Shown piece by piece: positions 52,080-60,462 of a DNA stretch of 64,000 nucleotides. Position 1 is the first letter of the stretch; each line of letters opens with the position of its first letter. The position numbers and the translations under genes were made by a program. A model generated the notes under the pieces. That model made no database searches. It saw nothing but the letters and a program-made list of their open reading frames with translations, and was not told the DNA's origin. The DNA lies in NCBI GenBank assembly GCA_965226945.1, contig OZ245717.1, positions 6,262,001 through 6,326,000 of the forward strand. Reading direction: 5' to 3'. The stretch comes from SYLG01 sp965226945 (GTDB taxonomy: Bacteria > Planctomycetota > Planctomycetia > Gemmatales > Gemmataceae).

Positions 52080-53906
52080 TTACGGTTCGATCGTGTGATA
52101 TTTGCCCGGTGCAAGGCCCTCGACCTTTTTCACCGAGCCATCGGGCCAGTAAACCGTGATCTTTTGCGGCCCGGCCTCGTCGCCCAAACCGAATAGCAGC
52201 CGGCGATCGCTTGAGGACATGTAACTGCCTCCCCCCTTGGCGAAGCGAGTCATCGTCTTGCCGCCATGCTCCACCACGATGCGGGAACCGACGATGTCGG
52301 CATGATCCTTGCCCCGCAACTCAAAGCCAATCCACTGCCGCTTCGGCTGCAGCTTGGAGGTTTCGTTGCGCAGGATGGCCGCCGGTTCGTTCGCGTGACA
52401 AACGGCCAGATCGGGCCAGCCGTTGTTGTCCAGATCGCCTGAAACCAGGCCCCGGCCAAGGTGCTCGCCACGGAAGTAAGTTCCTGACGTCTGTCCCACC
52501 TCCTCGAACTTGCCATTGGCCAGGTTGTGTAAAAGCACCGCCCGCTGCTGAACCTTGGCTTTGGGCGGGTGATAAATCACGTGGCCATTGCTCACCATGA
52601 TGTCTTCCCAGCCATCCAGGTCCAGATCGACAAACAAGGTGCCAAAACCCACATGAAGCTGGCCGATCGCCGCGATCCCCGACCTTTGGGTGCGAAATTG
52701 AAAGAAGCGCCGGCCCTTGTCAAACACATTGCCATAGAGAGCGTGCAACTCTCCTTCATAGTTGGTCACCCAGATCGATGCGCCGCCGGTGCCGTCGTAG
52801 TCGCCCGCGTCGACCCCCATGCTGCCGTTGGGCATCCCCCGGTCATCGCGAGCGACGCCCAGTTCCAGTCCGACCTCCTCGAAAAGGAGCTTGCCCTTGG
52901 TCGATTTGTTGATGTACAAAAAATTGTCAACGGTGTCGTTGGCCACATAAATGTCGGCTTTTCCATCGTTATTGACATCGACGCAGACGACCCCAAGTCC
53001 CTTCCCATGTTCCTTATCGGGGCGATCTATGCGAATGCCTGCCTCCCGAGTGACATTCGTGAAGGTGCCGTTGCCATTGTTTTTCCACAGGCCGTGAGCC
53101 ATGGCGTCGAACCTTTTCGGCGGGCACACGTCGCGCTTGAACGCCGTGGTGTAGCCGGGACATTCCGGATCGTTGACAAGCGACCAGTTGACATACTGGC
53201 AAAGGTAAAGGTCCGGATAGCCGTCTCCATCGAAGTCGGCGGCGCCGGCGCTGGTCGACCAGAAATGTTCCTTGTTGAATCCGGCCGCATTGGCCTTATC
53301 GACGAAGCGCCGCTGGCCCGGCTTGTCCCCCGGTTCGTTATGCATCAAGGCGAGACGGCCATAGCCGGTGATGACCAGGTCGGGGAAGCCGTCGCGGTCG
53401 TAGTCGAAGACGGTCGAGCCGTGATTGTAAAAGACCGGCTTGTCGATGCCGGTGGCGGCGGTCACGTCCTCGAATTTCCAGTTGCCGAGGTTGCGAAACA
53501 GCCTGCAGGGATAGCCGATAATGCTTTTGGGAATGGCGGGGTTGGGGTGGCCCGCATCGCCGACCTGCGTGATGTTGCCTCCACCGTTGATGAACAGGTC
53601 GAGCTGGCCGTCCTTGTCGTAATCGATCAGGGTCAAGCCGCCGCCCAGCGAGTCGAGGATGGCGTAGTTGCCGGGTTTTTCGTTGGAATTGCGGTAGGAG
53701 AAGGTCACGCCGCATTCCTTGGCGATCTCTTCGAGAGAGAAAACCGTCGGTACTTCGGCCGTTTTCTTTGTTTCACTGGCCTTGGCGGTACCTTCCCCTT
53801 TCTTTTGGGGCGGAGGCTGTCCACCGCAGCCGCCCAGGATCAGGGGAATGATCGATAAAAAGAGTGCGAAAAGGCCCATAGGGGCCAGGAAAGAGGGATG
53901 ACGCAT
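52080..53906 (-). CDS. ASPIC/UnbV and FG-GAP repeat lipoprotein (CRTAC1-like)
   Basis: 608 residues from ATG 53906; an upstream in-frame start at 53981 would hide the signal peptide. The lipobox reads LILGGCGG. FG-GAP/VCBS propeller repeats follow (DYDKDGQLDLFINGG, DYDRDGFPDLVITGYG, DFDGDGYPDLYLCQY, DVNNDGKADIYVAND, DLDLDGWEDIMVSNG, DLDNNGWPDLAVCHA). The C-terminal ASPIC/UnbV domain ends in YMSSSDRRLLFGLGDE...VYWPDGS. Such proteins are frequent in planctomycetes and are thought to bind calcium and surface ligands. Confidence 0.92.
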   Translation of the reverse strand: MRHPSFLAPMGLFALFLSIIPLILGGCGGQPPPQKKGEGTAKASETKKTAEVPTVFSLEEIAKECGVTFSYRNSNEKPGNYAILDSLGGGLTLIDYDKDGQLDLFINGGGNITQVGDAGHPNPAIPKSIIGYPCRLFRNLGNWKFEDVTAATGIDKPVFYNHGSTVFDYDRDGFPDLVITGYGRLALMHNEPGDKPGQRRFVDKANAAGFNKEHFWSTSAGAADFDGDGYPDLYLCQYVNWSLVNDPECPGYTTAFKRDVCPPKRFDAMAHGLWKNNGNGTFTNVTREAGIRIDRPDKEHGKGLGVVCVDVNNDGKADIYVANDTVDNFLYINKSTKGKLLFEEVGLELGVARDDRGMPNGSMGVDAGDYDGTGGASIWVTNYEGELHALYGNVFDKGRRFFQFRTQRSGIAAIGQLHVGFGTLFVDLDLDGWEDIMVSNGHVIYHPPKAKVQQRAVLLHNLANGKFEEVGQTSGTYFRGEHLGRGLVSGDLDNNGWPDLAVCHANEPAAILRNETSKLQPKRQWIGFELRGKDHADIVGSRIVVEHGGKTMTRFAKGGGSYMSSSDRRLLFGLGDEAGPQKITVYWPDGSVKKVEGLAPGKYHTIEP

Positions 53907-54022
53907 GAGAGGCGGCTCGGAAATGATGAGAGAATGAAAACCACCAAGAGTTATCGTTGGCGGTGGGAGTTGCTTCGTCAACCTGGTACGGAGAGTTGCT
54001 TGGTTTTCGTTCGCGCAACAGT

Positions 54023-56389
54023 CTAACTTCGACCCTTGGCCACCAGTTCCAGTTGGGCCTTGTCGAGAATGAACGAGCGGATCCCGGCCGTTTGAAAGCG
54101 GATTTTGATTTTTCTCAGCGCACCCATGCCGCTTAGCTCCATGACCAGGCCGATTCCGTAGGTCTGGTGGCGAACGGTGTTTCCTTCCTTGAAAGCAGGC
54201 GGCGACACCCTTGGCGTGTGGGTGGGATCGGCCGCCAAGAGCGAAGGTCCGGTCGGGATCTTGATCGGCTCGGGGACCCGCTTTTTGACAAAGGAAGGAC
54301 TGCCCGGAAACGCAGGAGCCGAATGGGAAACAGGCCGAGGCGGTTTTGCACCCGGTTCATTACCCTCTCCGAACCATTCGTGGGGGTCGGGTTCGTTTTC
54401 GTAGTCGTGGCTGATGCGCTGACGCGGCGCCTGGCGTTCGACCGTTTCGATCGAGGCGCGCGCCCTGGCAAGCTCGGCGAGAAATCGGCTGGGCAGGGCA
54501 TAGCGGGTCACGCCGCGGAAACTGCGCTCCTGGCAATGCGACAGGTAAAGCTCCTTCATGGCGCGCGTCATGCCGACAAACGCCAGCCGGCGCTCTTCTT
54601 CAATTTCCTTGGAGTTGGTCATATCCCCCTGGCCTGAAGGCAGCGCGAAGGCGCTCGGCAAAATCCCTTCTTCCATGGCGACCATGAAGACCACCGGAAA
54701 TTCAAGGCCCTTGGCCGCGTGCAAGGTCATCACGCTGACACAGTCCTGGTCCTTGTTGTAACCGTCGATGCTGCTTGAAAGCGCCACGTTTTCCAGGAAG
54801 CCCTGAATGTTGGCCTCCGGAGTCGTGGCGGCATACTGCGCGGCCACGGTGATCATTTCTTCGATGTTCGCCAGCCGTTCCTGATCTTCGGAAAGTCCCG
54901 ATTCGGAAAGCGCCTTGCGGTAGCCCGACTTGTCGAGCACCGAGGTGACCGCGCTGGCGGGCGGCTGATCGATCTGGGAGCGAAGTTCGTCCATCATGCG
55001 GGAGAAATCCACCAACGCCTTGACCGCCCCAGGACGAAGTCCGGCGACCAGGGACGCTCTGCGCGACGCTTCGAGCAGGCTCATCCCCTTGGCCGTGGCA
55101 AATTGGGCCAGGGTGTCGAGCGTCTTCTTGCCGATATTGCGGGCCGGTTCATTGACAATGCGCAAATAGGCGACATCGTCGCGGGGATTGGACATCAAGC
55201 GCAGGTAGGCCAGAATGTCCTTGTTTTCCTTGCGTTCGAAGAAGGCGAGGCCCTTGACGATTTGAAAGGGGACGCGGGCCTGGATGAACGCGCTTTCGAG
55301 CGACCGGGTCAAGGCGTTGGTGCGCACAAACACGGCAAAATCGCGATAGAACCAGCGCTTGGCCTCGACCGCGTCGGCAATTTTCTGCGCGACCGATTCG
55401 GCTTCCTGATCGCCCGATTCGTGCAAGGTGATGCGGACCGGTTTGCCTTCCTGGTTGTTGGTGACGAGCGGTTTGGGTTTGCGCTCGGTGTTGTGGGTGA
55501 TGAGCGCATCGGCCACCGCCAGGATGTTGCGCGTCGAGCGGTAGTTCTCCCCCAGCTTGATCACGCGCGCGGCCGGGTAGTCGCGTTCGAAATCGAGGAT
55601 GTTGCGGATGTCGCTGCCGCGAAAACGGTAGATCGATTGATCCGGATCGCCGACCACGCAAATATTCGGATGGTCGAGGTTCAGCTCGCGCGCGATGGCG
55701 TACTGGGCCTTGTTCGTGTCCTGATATTCGTCGACCAGAGTGTAGTGCCAGCGGTTATCGAGCTGGCTACGCAAATCCTTGTCCTTCTGCAGGGCCAGGG
55801 CGGGAACATAGAGCAAATCATCGAAGTCGCAGGCATTCGATTCACGCAGGCGTTTTTGGTAGCGCGGGAAGACCTTGGCGGCGCACTGGGTGAAATAGTC
55901 GTGGACCGAGTTTTCAAAGAGCTCCGGGGTGACGAGTTGATTTTTTGCCTTGCTGATCGCGGCGCCGAAGCTGTTGACATTGGAAGCCGAGGGGGCGAGG
56001 CCGGCGTCCTCAATCGCGATTTTGAGCAGCTTCTCGCGGTCGTCCATGTCGTAGACGGTGAAGTTGCGCTCCTGGCCAAAATGGCTGCCGTATTCGCGCA
56101 GGAGCCTGGCCCCAAAGGCATGAAAGGTACTGATGTGGACTTTGGCCTGAGGAACGAGCGCCTCGACGCGGTCGCGCATTTCCTGGGCGGCCTTGTTCGT
56201 GAAGGTGATTGCCAGAATGCGGCTGGGGTGGATCCCGTTGTGCAAAAGCCAGGCGACGCGCCGGGTGATCACCCGGGTCTTGCCGCTTCCCGGGCCGGCG
56301 AGAATGAGCAAGGGGCCGTCATGATGAGTGACCGCATCGGATTGTTCCGGATTGAGATTTTCCAAAAGTTCCGCGGACATGCGCTGCAT
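54023..56389 (-). CDS. pcrA: UvrD/PcrA-type superfamily 1 DNA helicase
   Basis: 788 residues. Helicase motifs in order are: Q-motif LNPEQSDAVTHHDGPLLILAGPGSGKT (Walker A), ITFTNKAAQEMRDR, VDEYQDTNKAQY (DEYQ, motif II), VGDPDQSIYRFRG (III), LGENYRSTRNIL (IV), MTLHAAKGLEFPVVF (V) and EERRLAFVGMTRA (VI). The C-terminal 120 residues hold a disordered Pro-rich stretch and a small SH3-like/Tudor-type end (GNTVRHQTYGIGLV), as in PcrA. It acts in excision repair and replication-fork maintenance. Confidence 0.95.
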   Translation of the reverse strand: MQRMSAELLENLNPEQSDAVTHHDGPLLILAGPGSGKTRVITRRVAWLLHNGIHPSRILAITFTNKAAQEMRDRVEALVPQAKVHISTFHAFGARLLREYGSHFGQERNFTVYDMDDREKLLKIAIEDAGLAPSASNVNSFGAAISKAKNQLVTPELFENSVHDYFTQCAAKVFPRYQKRLRESNACDFDDLLYVPALALQKDKDLRSQLDNRWHYTLVDEYQDTNKAQYAIARELNLDHPNICVVGDPDQSIYRFRGSDIRNILDFERDYPAARVIKLGENYRSTRNILAVADALITHNTERKPKPLVTNNQEGKPVRITLHESGDQEAESVAQKIADAVEAKRWFYRDFAVFVRTNALTRSLESAFIQARVPFQIVKGLAFFERKENKDILAYLRLMSNPRDDVAYLRIVNEPARNIGKKTLDTLAQFATAKGMSLLEASRRASLVAGLRPGAVKALVDFSRMMDELRSQIDQPPASAVTSVLDKSGYRKALSESGLSEDQERLANIEEMITVAAQYAATTPEANIQGFLENVALSSSIDGYNKDQDCVSVMTLHAAKGLEFPVVFMVAMEEGILPSAFALPSGQGDMTNSKEIEEERRLAFVGMTRAMKELYLSHCQERSFRGVTRYALPSRFLAELARARASIETVERQAPRQRISHDYENEPDPHEWFGEGNEPGAKPPRPVSHSAPAFPGSPSFVKKRVPEPIKIPTGPSLLAADPTHTPRVSPPAFKEGNTVRHQTYGIGLVMELSGMGALRKIKIRFQTAGIRSFILDKAQLELVAKGRS

Positions 56390-56760
56390 CCTGCCAGTGG
56401 GCGATCGATCGGCCCAGATTGTTAATCCCAGATTCTGAAATACCCATCATTCATGGCCAGCTTTGCTCCTGGCCTTTCAGGCAACCCGGGTCCTCCTGGG
56501 CTCCTGCTTGATTCGTCGCCGTGTCATTTTACGACCATCGTTCCATATGCCACGGCGAATCGACCCACTTGATGAAGTCCCTGTCAGGATTCCGCTTCCC
56601 TGCCGTCCCCGCACGCCCACCGAGCGGTCTGGTGAATTGGGCAAAGAATGCGGTTTGGGAGGAATTTCGACCTTTTTTGTCGTGGCCCGGTGCCCGGTTT
56701 TTGGTCCGCTGTATTGCCCAATTTGGCACGAATGACTATGCTAAGTTCTGTTAGGTGAAT
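56390..56760. other. Divergent upstream region between pcrA and the SAM riboswitch
   Basis: No gene is supported in these 371 bases. They should contain promoters for pcrA (minus) and for the riboswitch operon (plus). I cannot assign -35/-10 boxes with confidence. Confidence 0.4.
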
Positions 56761-56862
56761 CTTATCCAGAGTGGCTGAGGGAAAGGCCCTTCGAAGCCAC
56801 AGCAACCGGCCGTCCCCATGGCGACAGGTGCTAACTCCTCCCCGTTTTACGGGAGAGATAAG
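56761..56862 (+). promoter_or_regulatory. SAM-I (S-box) riboswitch
   Basis: The closing helix P1 pairs CTTATC (56761-56766) with GATAAG (56857-56862). Core SAM-I landmarks are present in order: CCAGAGTGGCTGAGGGA, GGCCC, GAAGCCACAGCAACC, then AGGTGCTAACTCC and the P4-side hairpin CTCCCCGTTTTACGGGAG. Binding of S-adenosylmethionine should stabilise P1 and switch expression off. It controls the sulfur operon that begins at 56980. Confidence 0.93.
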
Positions 56863-56865
56863 ATC

Positions 56866-56888
56866 GCGTGATCACACGCTCTTTTCTC
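56866..56888 (+). terminator. Putative attenuator terminator of the SAM riboswitch
   Basis: GCGTG-ATCA-CACGC (56866-56879) followed by TCTTTTCTC, directly after P1. It would be formed in the SAM-bound state. The stem is short, so a role in translation control cannot be excluded. Confidence 0.55.
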
Positions 56889-56979
56889 AGGTCGTTTTTG
56901 CGACCGAGTCTTCACGGATAAGCTAGCCGTCATTGCCAATTCCATGGTCATTCCATGGTTGGTTTTTGGAGGTGTTGGC

Positions 56980-58272
56980 GTGTCATTTTCTTTCGTGCGC
57001 GGCATGAAATGCCGGGTTTGCGGTCACAATTATCCCGTCACCCCAAACAATTTTTGTACCGACGATTTTGGACCGCTCGAAATCGACTACGACTATGAAA
57101 GCATCCGCGAAGCGATCAGCCGCGCCAAAATCGAAATGCGCCCCTGGAACATGTGGCGCTACCGCGAATTCTTCCCGCTCAACGAAGAACCGACCGTAGG
57201 TCTGCACACCGGCGGCACGCCACTGATCAAGGCGACCCGTCTGGGGAAGCTTCTTGGTTTCGACGAGCTTTACCTCAAGAACGACGCGGTCAACTTCCCG
57301 ACCTTGAGCTTCAAGGATCGCGTCGTCGCGGTCGCCCTGTCCAAGGCCAAGGAATTTGGACTGAAAACGGTTGGCTGCGCTTCGACGGGCAATCTGGCCA
57401 ATAGCGTCGCTGCGAATGCGGCCTCCGCGGGCCTGGAAAGCTACATCTTCGTTCCGGCCGATTTGGAGAAGGCCAAGATCCTTGGCACAAGCGTCTATGG
57501 CGCCAAGGTGCTTGGGGTTCAGGGGACCTACGACGAGGTCAACCGTCTTTGCACCCAGGTCGCCTTCAAGCATGGCTGGGGCTTTGTGAATATCAATCTG
57601 CGGCCTTTTTACGCCGAAGGTTCGAAGTCGATGGGGTTTGAAATTGCCGAACAAATGGGCTGGAAAACGCCCGACCAGGTCGTGTCCCCCATGGCGGGCG
57701 GCGCCCTGATCGGTAAGGTGCACAAGGCCTTCCAGGAAGGCTGGAAATGCGGTCTTATCGAGAAGGAACCGCAAACACGCTTCTTCGGCGCCCAGGCTAC
57801 CGGCTGCAACCCAATCACCGACTCGGTGAAGCTCGGCCGCGATCGCCACAAGCCGGTCAAGAAGCCCAACACGATCTGCAAGTCGCTGGCCATCGGCGAT
57901 CCGGCCGACGGCTACTTCGCCGCCAAGCTCATCAAGGACACTGGGGGCTGGGGCGAAGATGTCACCGATGACGAAATCCGCGAGGGCATGCTCCTTCTTG
58001 CCGAGCAAGAAGGGGTTCTTGCCGAAACCGCGGGGGGCGTCACGGTGGCCGTGGCTCGCAAGCTGCTCGCCCAGGGAAAGATCTCACCAAAGGGAAAGAC
58101 CGTCCTGCTTATCACCGGAAACGGCCTGAAAACCCAGGATGCGATCTCCGAAGTGGTGCCTCAACCGACCGTCATTTCCGCGACCCTCGACTCCTTCGAA
58201 GCAGTGCGCGCCAGCCTTGGGGCCATTCCCCAGATGGCCGCCGTCGGCGCCGGAACTTTGGTCGGGGTCTAA
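56980..58272 (+). CDS. thrC: Threonine synthase-like PLP enzyme under SAM riboswitch control
   Basis: 430 residues from GTG 56980, with GGAGG 7 nt upstream. It is the ThrC family with an N-terminal zinc-ribbon-like lead (MKCRVCGHNYPV...NFCTDDFGPLEIDYDYE). The fourth Cys of the ribbon is replaced by Asp (Cys11, Cys14, Cys26, Asp29). The PLP lysine is in LSFKDRVVA (Lys112). GCASTGNLANSVAANAA and LITGNGLKT also match the family. By annotation it makes threonine from O-phosphohomoserine. The riboswitch and the downstream sulfur-carrier genes suggest instead, or also, a PLP sulfhydrylase forming homocysteine or cysteine. Sequence alone does not decide. Confidence 0.85.
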   Translation: MSFSFVRGMKCRVCGHNYPVTPNNFCTDDFGPLEIDYDYESIREAISRAKIEMRPWNMWRYREFFPLNEEPTVGLHTGGTPLIKATRLGKLLGFDELYLKNDAVNFPTLSFKDRVVAVALSKAKEFGLKTVGCASTGNLANSVAANAASAGLESYIFVPADLEKAKILGTSVYGAKVLGVQGTYDEVNRLCTQVAFKHGWGFVNINLRPFYAEGSKSMGFEIAEQMGWKTPDQVVSPMAGGALIGKVHKAFQEGWKCGLIEKEPQTRFFGAQATGCNPITDSVKLGRDRHKPVKKPNTICKSLAIGDPADGYFAAKLIKDTGGWGEDVTDDEIREGMLLLAEQEGVLAETAGGVTVAVARKLLAQGKISPKGKTVLLITGNGLKTQDAISEVVPQPTVISATLDSFEAVRASLGAIPQMAAVGAGTLVGV

Positions 58273-58305
58273 TTTCCCTAAAATCCATTGAGGTAGGGCA
58301 TTCCT

Positions 58306-58337
58306 ACGCGGATCGATCCTAAACGATCGATCCGTGT
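58306..58337 (+). other. Long hairpin between thrC-like gene and sulfur-carrier gene
   Basis: A 13-bp stem (one G-U pair) at 58306-58318 and 58325-58337 encloses a 6-nt loop. No T-run follows, so it is not a typical terminator. It could be an mRNA processing or stability element splitting expression of the operon. Confidence 0.55.
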
Positions 58338-58537
58338 GTCGGATTTTGGCTAAGGTCCTCTTTGCCGCCGTGGCGGAGATACGGCCGCCTTGGAATGGTC
58401 CAGGTCGCACGATCCCATGGTGGCGCCAGGAAACTGGGTCGGGATCCTTGGCCATTTCCCTACAGATTGATGCGAGAATATGCCGGAAGCGGGGTGCTCC
58501 TCGAAACGAGCGCCGTCGCGGTCAAATTGAGGTAAGC

Positions 58538-58810
58538 ATGGCTGTCAAGGTTTCCATTCCCACTCCGCTTCGCCCCCAGGCAAACGATCAAGCCACGGTG
58601 CTGGTCGAAGCCGCCAATGTCGCCGAGGCGCTCAAGAAGCTGATCGAAATTCATCCCGCGATGGGGTCCAAGCTGTTCGAAAACGGCAACTTGCGCCGCT
58701 TCGTGAACATCTTCGTCAACGATGAAGATGTGCGCTACCTCGAACAGCTCGAAACCGTAGTCAAGGATGGCGACGAAGTGGCGATCATTCCCGCCGTGGC
58801 AGGGGGTTAA
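58538..58810 (+). CDS. Ubiquitin-like sulfur-carrier protein (MoaD/ThiS/CysO type)
   Basis: 90 residues from ATG 58538 (GAGG 6 nt upstream). The beta-grasp fold is suggested by VKVSIPTPLRPQA, ATVLVEAANVAEALKKLIEIHP and FVNIFVNDEDVRYLEQLETVVKDGDEVAIIPAVAGG. The C-terminal Gly-Gly is intact, as needed for adenylation and thiocarboxylate formation. The length and NDEDVRYL motif are like the CysO/ThiS-family carriers paired with threonine-synthase-like enzymes. The E1-like enzyme and the desulfurase are encoded downstream. Confidence 0.9.
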   Translation: MAVKVSIPTPLRPQANDQATVLVEAANVAEALKKLIEIHPAMGSKLFENGNLRRFVNIFVNDEDVRYLEQLETVVKDGDEVAIIPAVAGG

Positions 58811-58815
58811 TCACC

Positions 58816-59316
58816 ATGGCAAACAAGGGGAATTTCGGCCAGGGGGGCTCAGGCCGGGGAAACTCGGGCAAGGGAAATTCTGGTGGAGGAAGTTCGGGCG
58901 GCCGGCCGCCGCTCAATCAGCCCCCCTATGATGAGGACGGGGGCGAAGAGGATCGCGAAGACTCCGATGAGACCGACTCGATTTCCGATGCCCTTTCGGA
59001 AGAACTCGGCGACGCCGTGGCCTTGTTCCCCGATGTGCCCGAGGAGATGGGGATCGACCCGGTGCTCCTGGGGCTTTTGCACTGTGTCGTGTTCTTGTGC
59101 GGTTCCAACGATGAGATCGTTCACCCCGACGGAGCCGACCTCGTCATGCAGCAGGTGATGGCCTGCTGTTCTCGGTTGTCCGGGGCGCGGCTGGCGAAAA
59201 TCAAGGAAGACATGCACGTGCTCACCGCCTGGTCCAAGGAACAGGGGCACGGCAAGGGCGCGGTCGAATTTTTGGAAACCTTTTTGGATGAAATGGGCGC
59301 GGGCACAGGCCAATGA
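58816..59316 (+). CDS. Unknown Gly-rich/acidic protein of the sulfur operon
   Basis: 166 residues. The first 35 are Gly/Ser/Asn repeats (GNFGQGGSGRGNSGKGN), followed by a very acidic stretch (DEDGGEEDREDSDETDS). A helical domain of about 110 residues comes next (VLLGLLHCVVFLCGSNDEIVHPDGADLVMQQVMACCSRL) with several Cys. It starts 6 nt after the carrier gene and overlaps the E1 gene by 4 nt (ATGA). No domain is recognised. A role in sulfur transfer or as a partner of the carrier is inferred from coupling. Confidence 0.75.
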   Translation: MANKGNFGQGGSGRGNSGKGNSGGGSSGGRPPLNQPPYDEDGGEEDREDSDETDSISDALSEELGDAVALFPDVPEEMGIDPVLLGLLHCVVFLCGSNDEIVHPDGADLVMQQVMACCSRLSGARLAKIKEDMHVLTAWSKEQGHGKGAVEFLETFLDEMGAGTGQ

Positions 59317-60371
59317 TCGCTTCAAATCTTGATCTCACCGAAGAAGACACCGACCGCTACAGCCGCCAAATGCGCTTTGCGGGCGTGGGAGCGGCGGGGC
59401 AAAACAAACTGAAAAATTCCCGCGTGCTCTTGTGCGGCTGCGGCGCCCTGGGCACTGTGCTGGCCAATACCCTCGTTCGCGCGGGCGTCGGTTTCGTGCG
59501 TTTGGTCGATCGCGACTTCGTCGAAACGAGCAACTTGCAGCGCCAGGTGCTCTTTGACGAGGACGATGCCCGCCAGGGAGTGCCCAAGTCAGTGGCCGGC
59601 GCCAAGAAGCTTGGTCAGATCAATTCGTTGGTGACGGTCGAGCCGGTGGTTGCCCACATCGATCGCGGCAACATCCTCGAACTGGCCCGTGATGTCGACC
59701 TGATCCTCGACGGCACCGACAACTTCGAGATCCGCTACCTGATCAACGACGCCTCGATCAAACTGGGGATTCCCTGGGTTCACGGCGGCTGCATCGGCAG
59801 CCACGGCCAGGTCATGTCGATTCTGCCGGGCGATACCCCCTGCCTGCGCTGCGTATTCGAGGCCGCCCCCGGCCCCGGCGAGGCGGGCACCTGCGATACC
59901 GCCGGCGTGCTCGGCATGACGATCAACATCATTGCCAGCTACCAGGCGACCGAAGCCCTCAAGATCTTGACGGGGCGCATCGAAGCAGTCAATCGCGATC
60001 TCATTTATCTCGATTGCTGGGAGAACACGTTCCGCAAGATCAAGATCGCGCCGCTGAAGAACAAGGTCGACTGTCCCTGTTGCAAGCACGGCAAGTTCGA
60101 ATGGCTCGATGGCGAGCAAGGGGCCCAAACCACCTCGCTTTGCGGCCGCAATGCGGTGCAGATCAGCCATGCCAAGCCGATCAAACTCGATTTCTCGGAA
60201 TTGACCAAGAACCTCGCTCACCTTGGCCAGGTCAGCGCGACCCGCTTCCTGTTGCGGTTCAGCGCCGAGGATTGCGAGTTCACCGTGTTTCCCGATGGCC
60301 GCGCCATCATCAAGGGGACCGATGAACCGGAAAGGGCCATGGCGCTTTACGCCCGCTACATCGGCCATTAA
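59313..60371 (+). CDS. ThiF/MoeB-type E1 adenylyltransferase for the sulfur carrier
   Basis: 352 residues. The first 250 are the E1 core: RYSRQMRFAGVG, nucleotide-binding VLLCGCGALGT, LVDRDFVETSNLQRQVLF and DGTDNFEIRYLINDA. Zinc ligands are CLRC (Cys178, Cys181) and CPCC (Cys255, Cys258). A candidate active Cys is in TCDTAGV (Cys195). The C-terminal 100 residues are not a rhodanese domain but a small domain beginning CGRNAVQI, as in several MoeB/ThiF homologues. It should adenylate the carrier's Gly-Gly end so that sulfur from the desulfurase can be loaded. Confidence 0.9.
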   Translation: MIASNLDLTEEDTDRYSRQMRFAGVGAAGQNKLKNSRVLLCGCGALGTVLANTLVRAGVGFVRLVDRDFVETSNLQRQVLFDEDDARQGVPKSVAGAKKLGQINSLVTVEPVVAHIDRGNILELARDVDLILDGTDNFEIRYLINDASIKLGIPWVHGGCIGSHGQVMSILPGDTPCLRCVFEAAPGPGEAGTCDTAGVLGMTINIIASYQATEALKILTGRIEAVNRDLIYLDCWENTFRKIKIAPLKNKVDCPCCKHGKFEWLDGEQGAQTTSLCGRNAVQISHAKPIKLDFSELTKNLAHLGQVSATRFLLRFSAEDCEFTVFPDGRAIIKGTDEPERAMALYARYIGH

Positions 60372-60462
60372 CCCTGCTTACTGTGACACTTTTGTTACTC
60401 TCCCGATCCCTTTTGCCGCTTGCGCCCTTGAAGCATCAACCGGCTGACAACCGCGACTCGCA

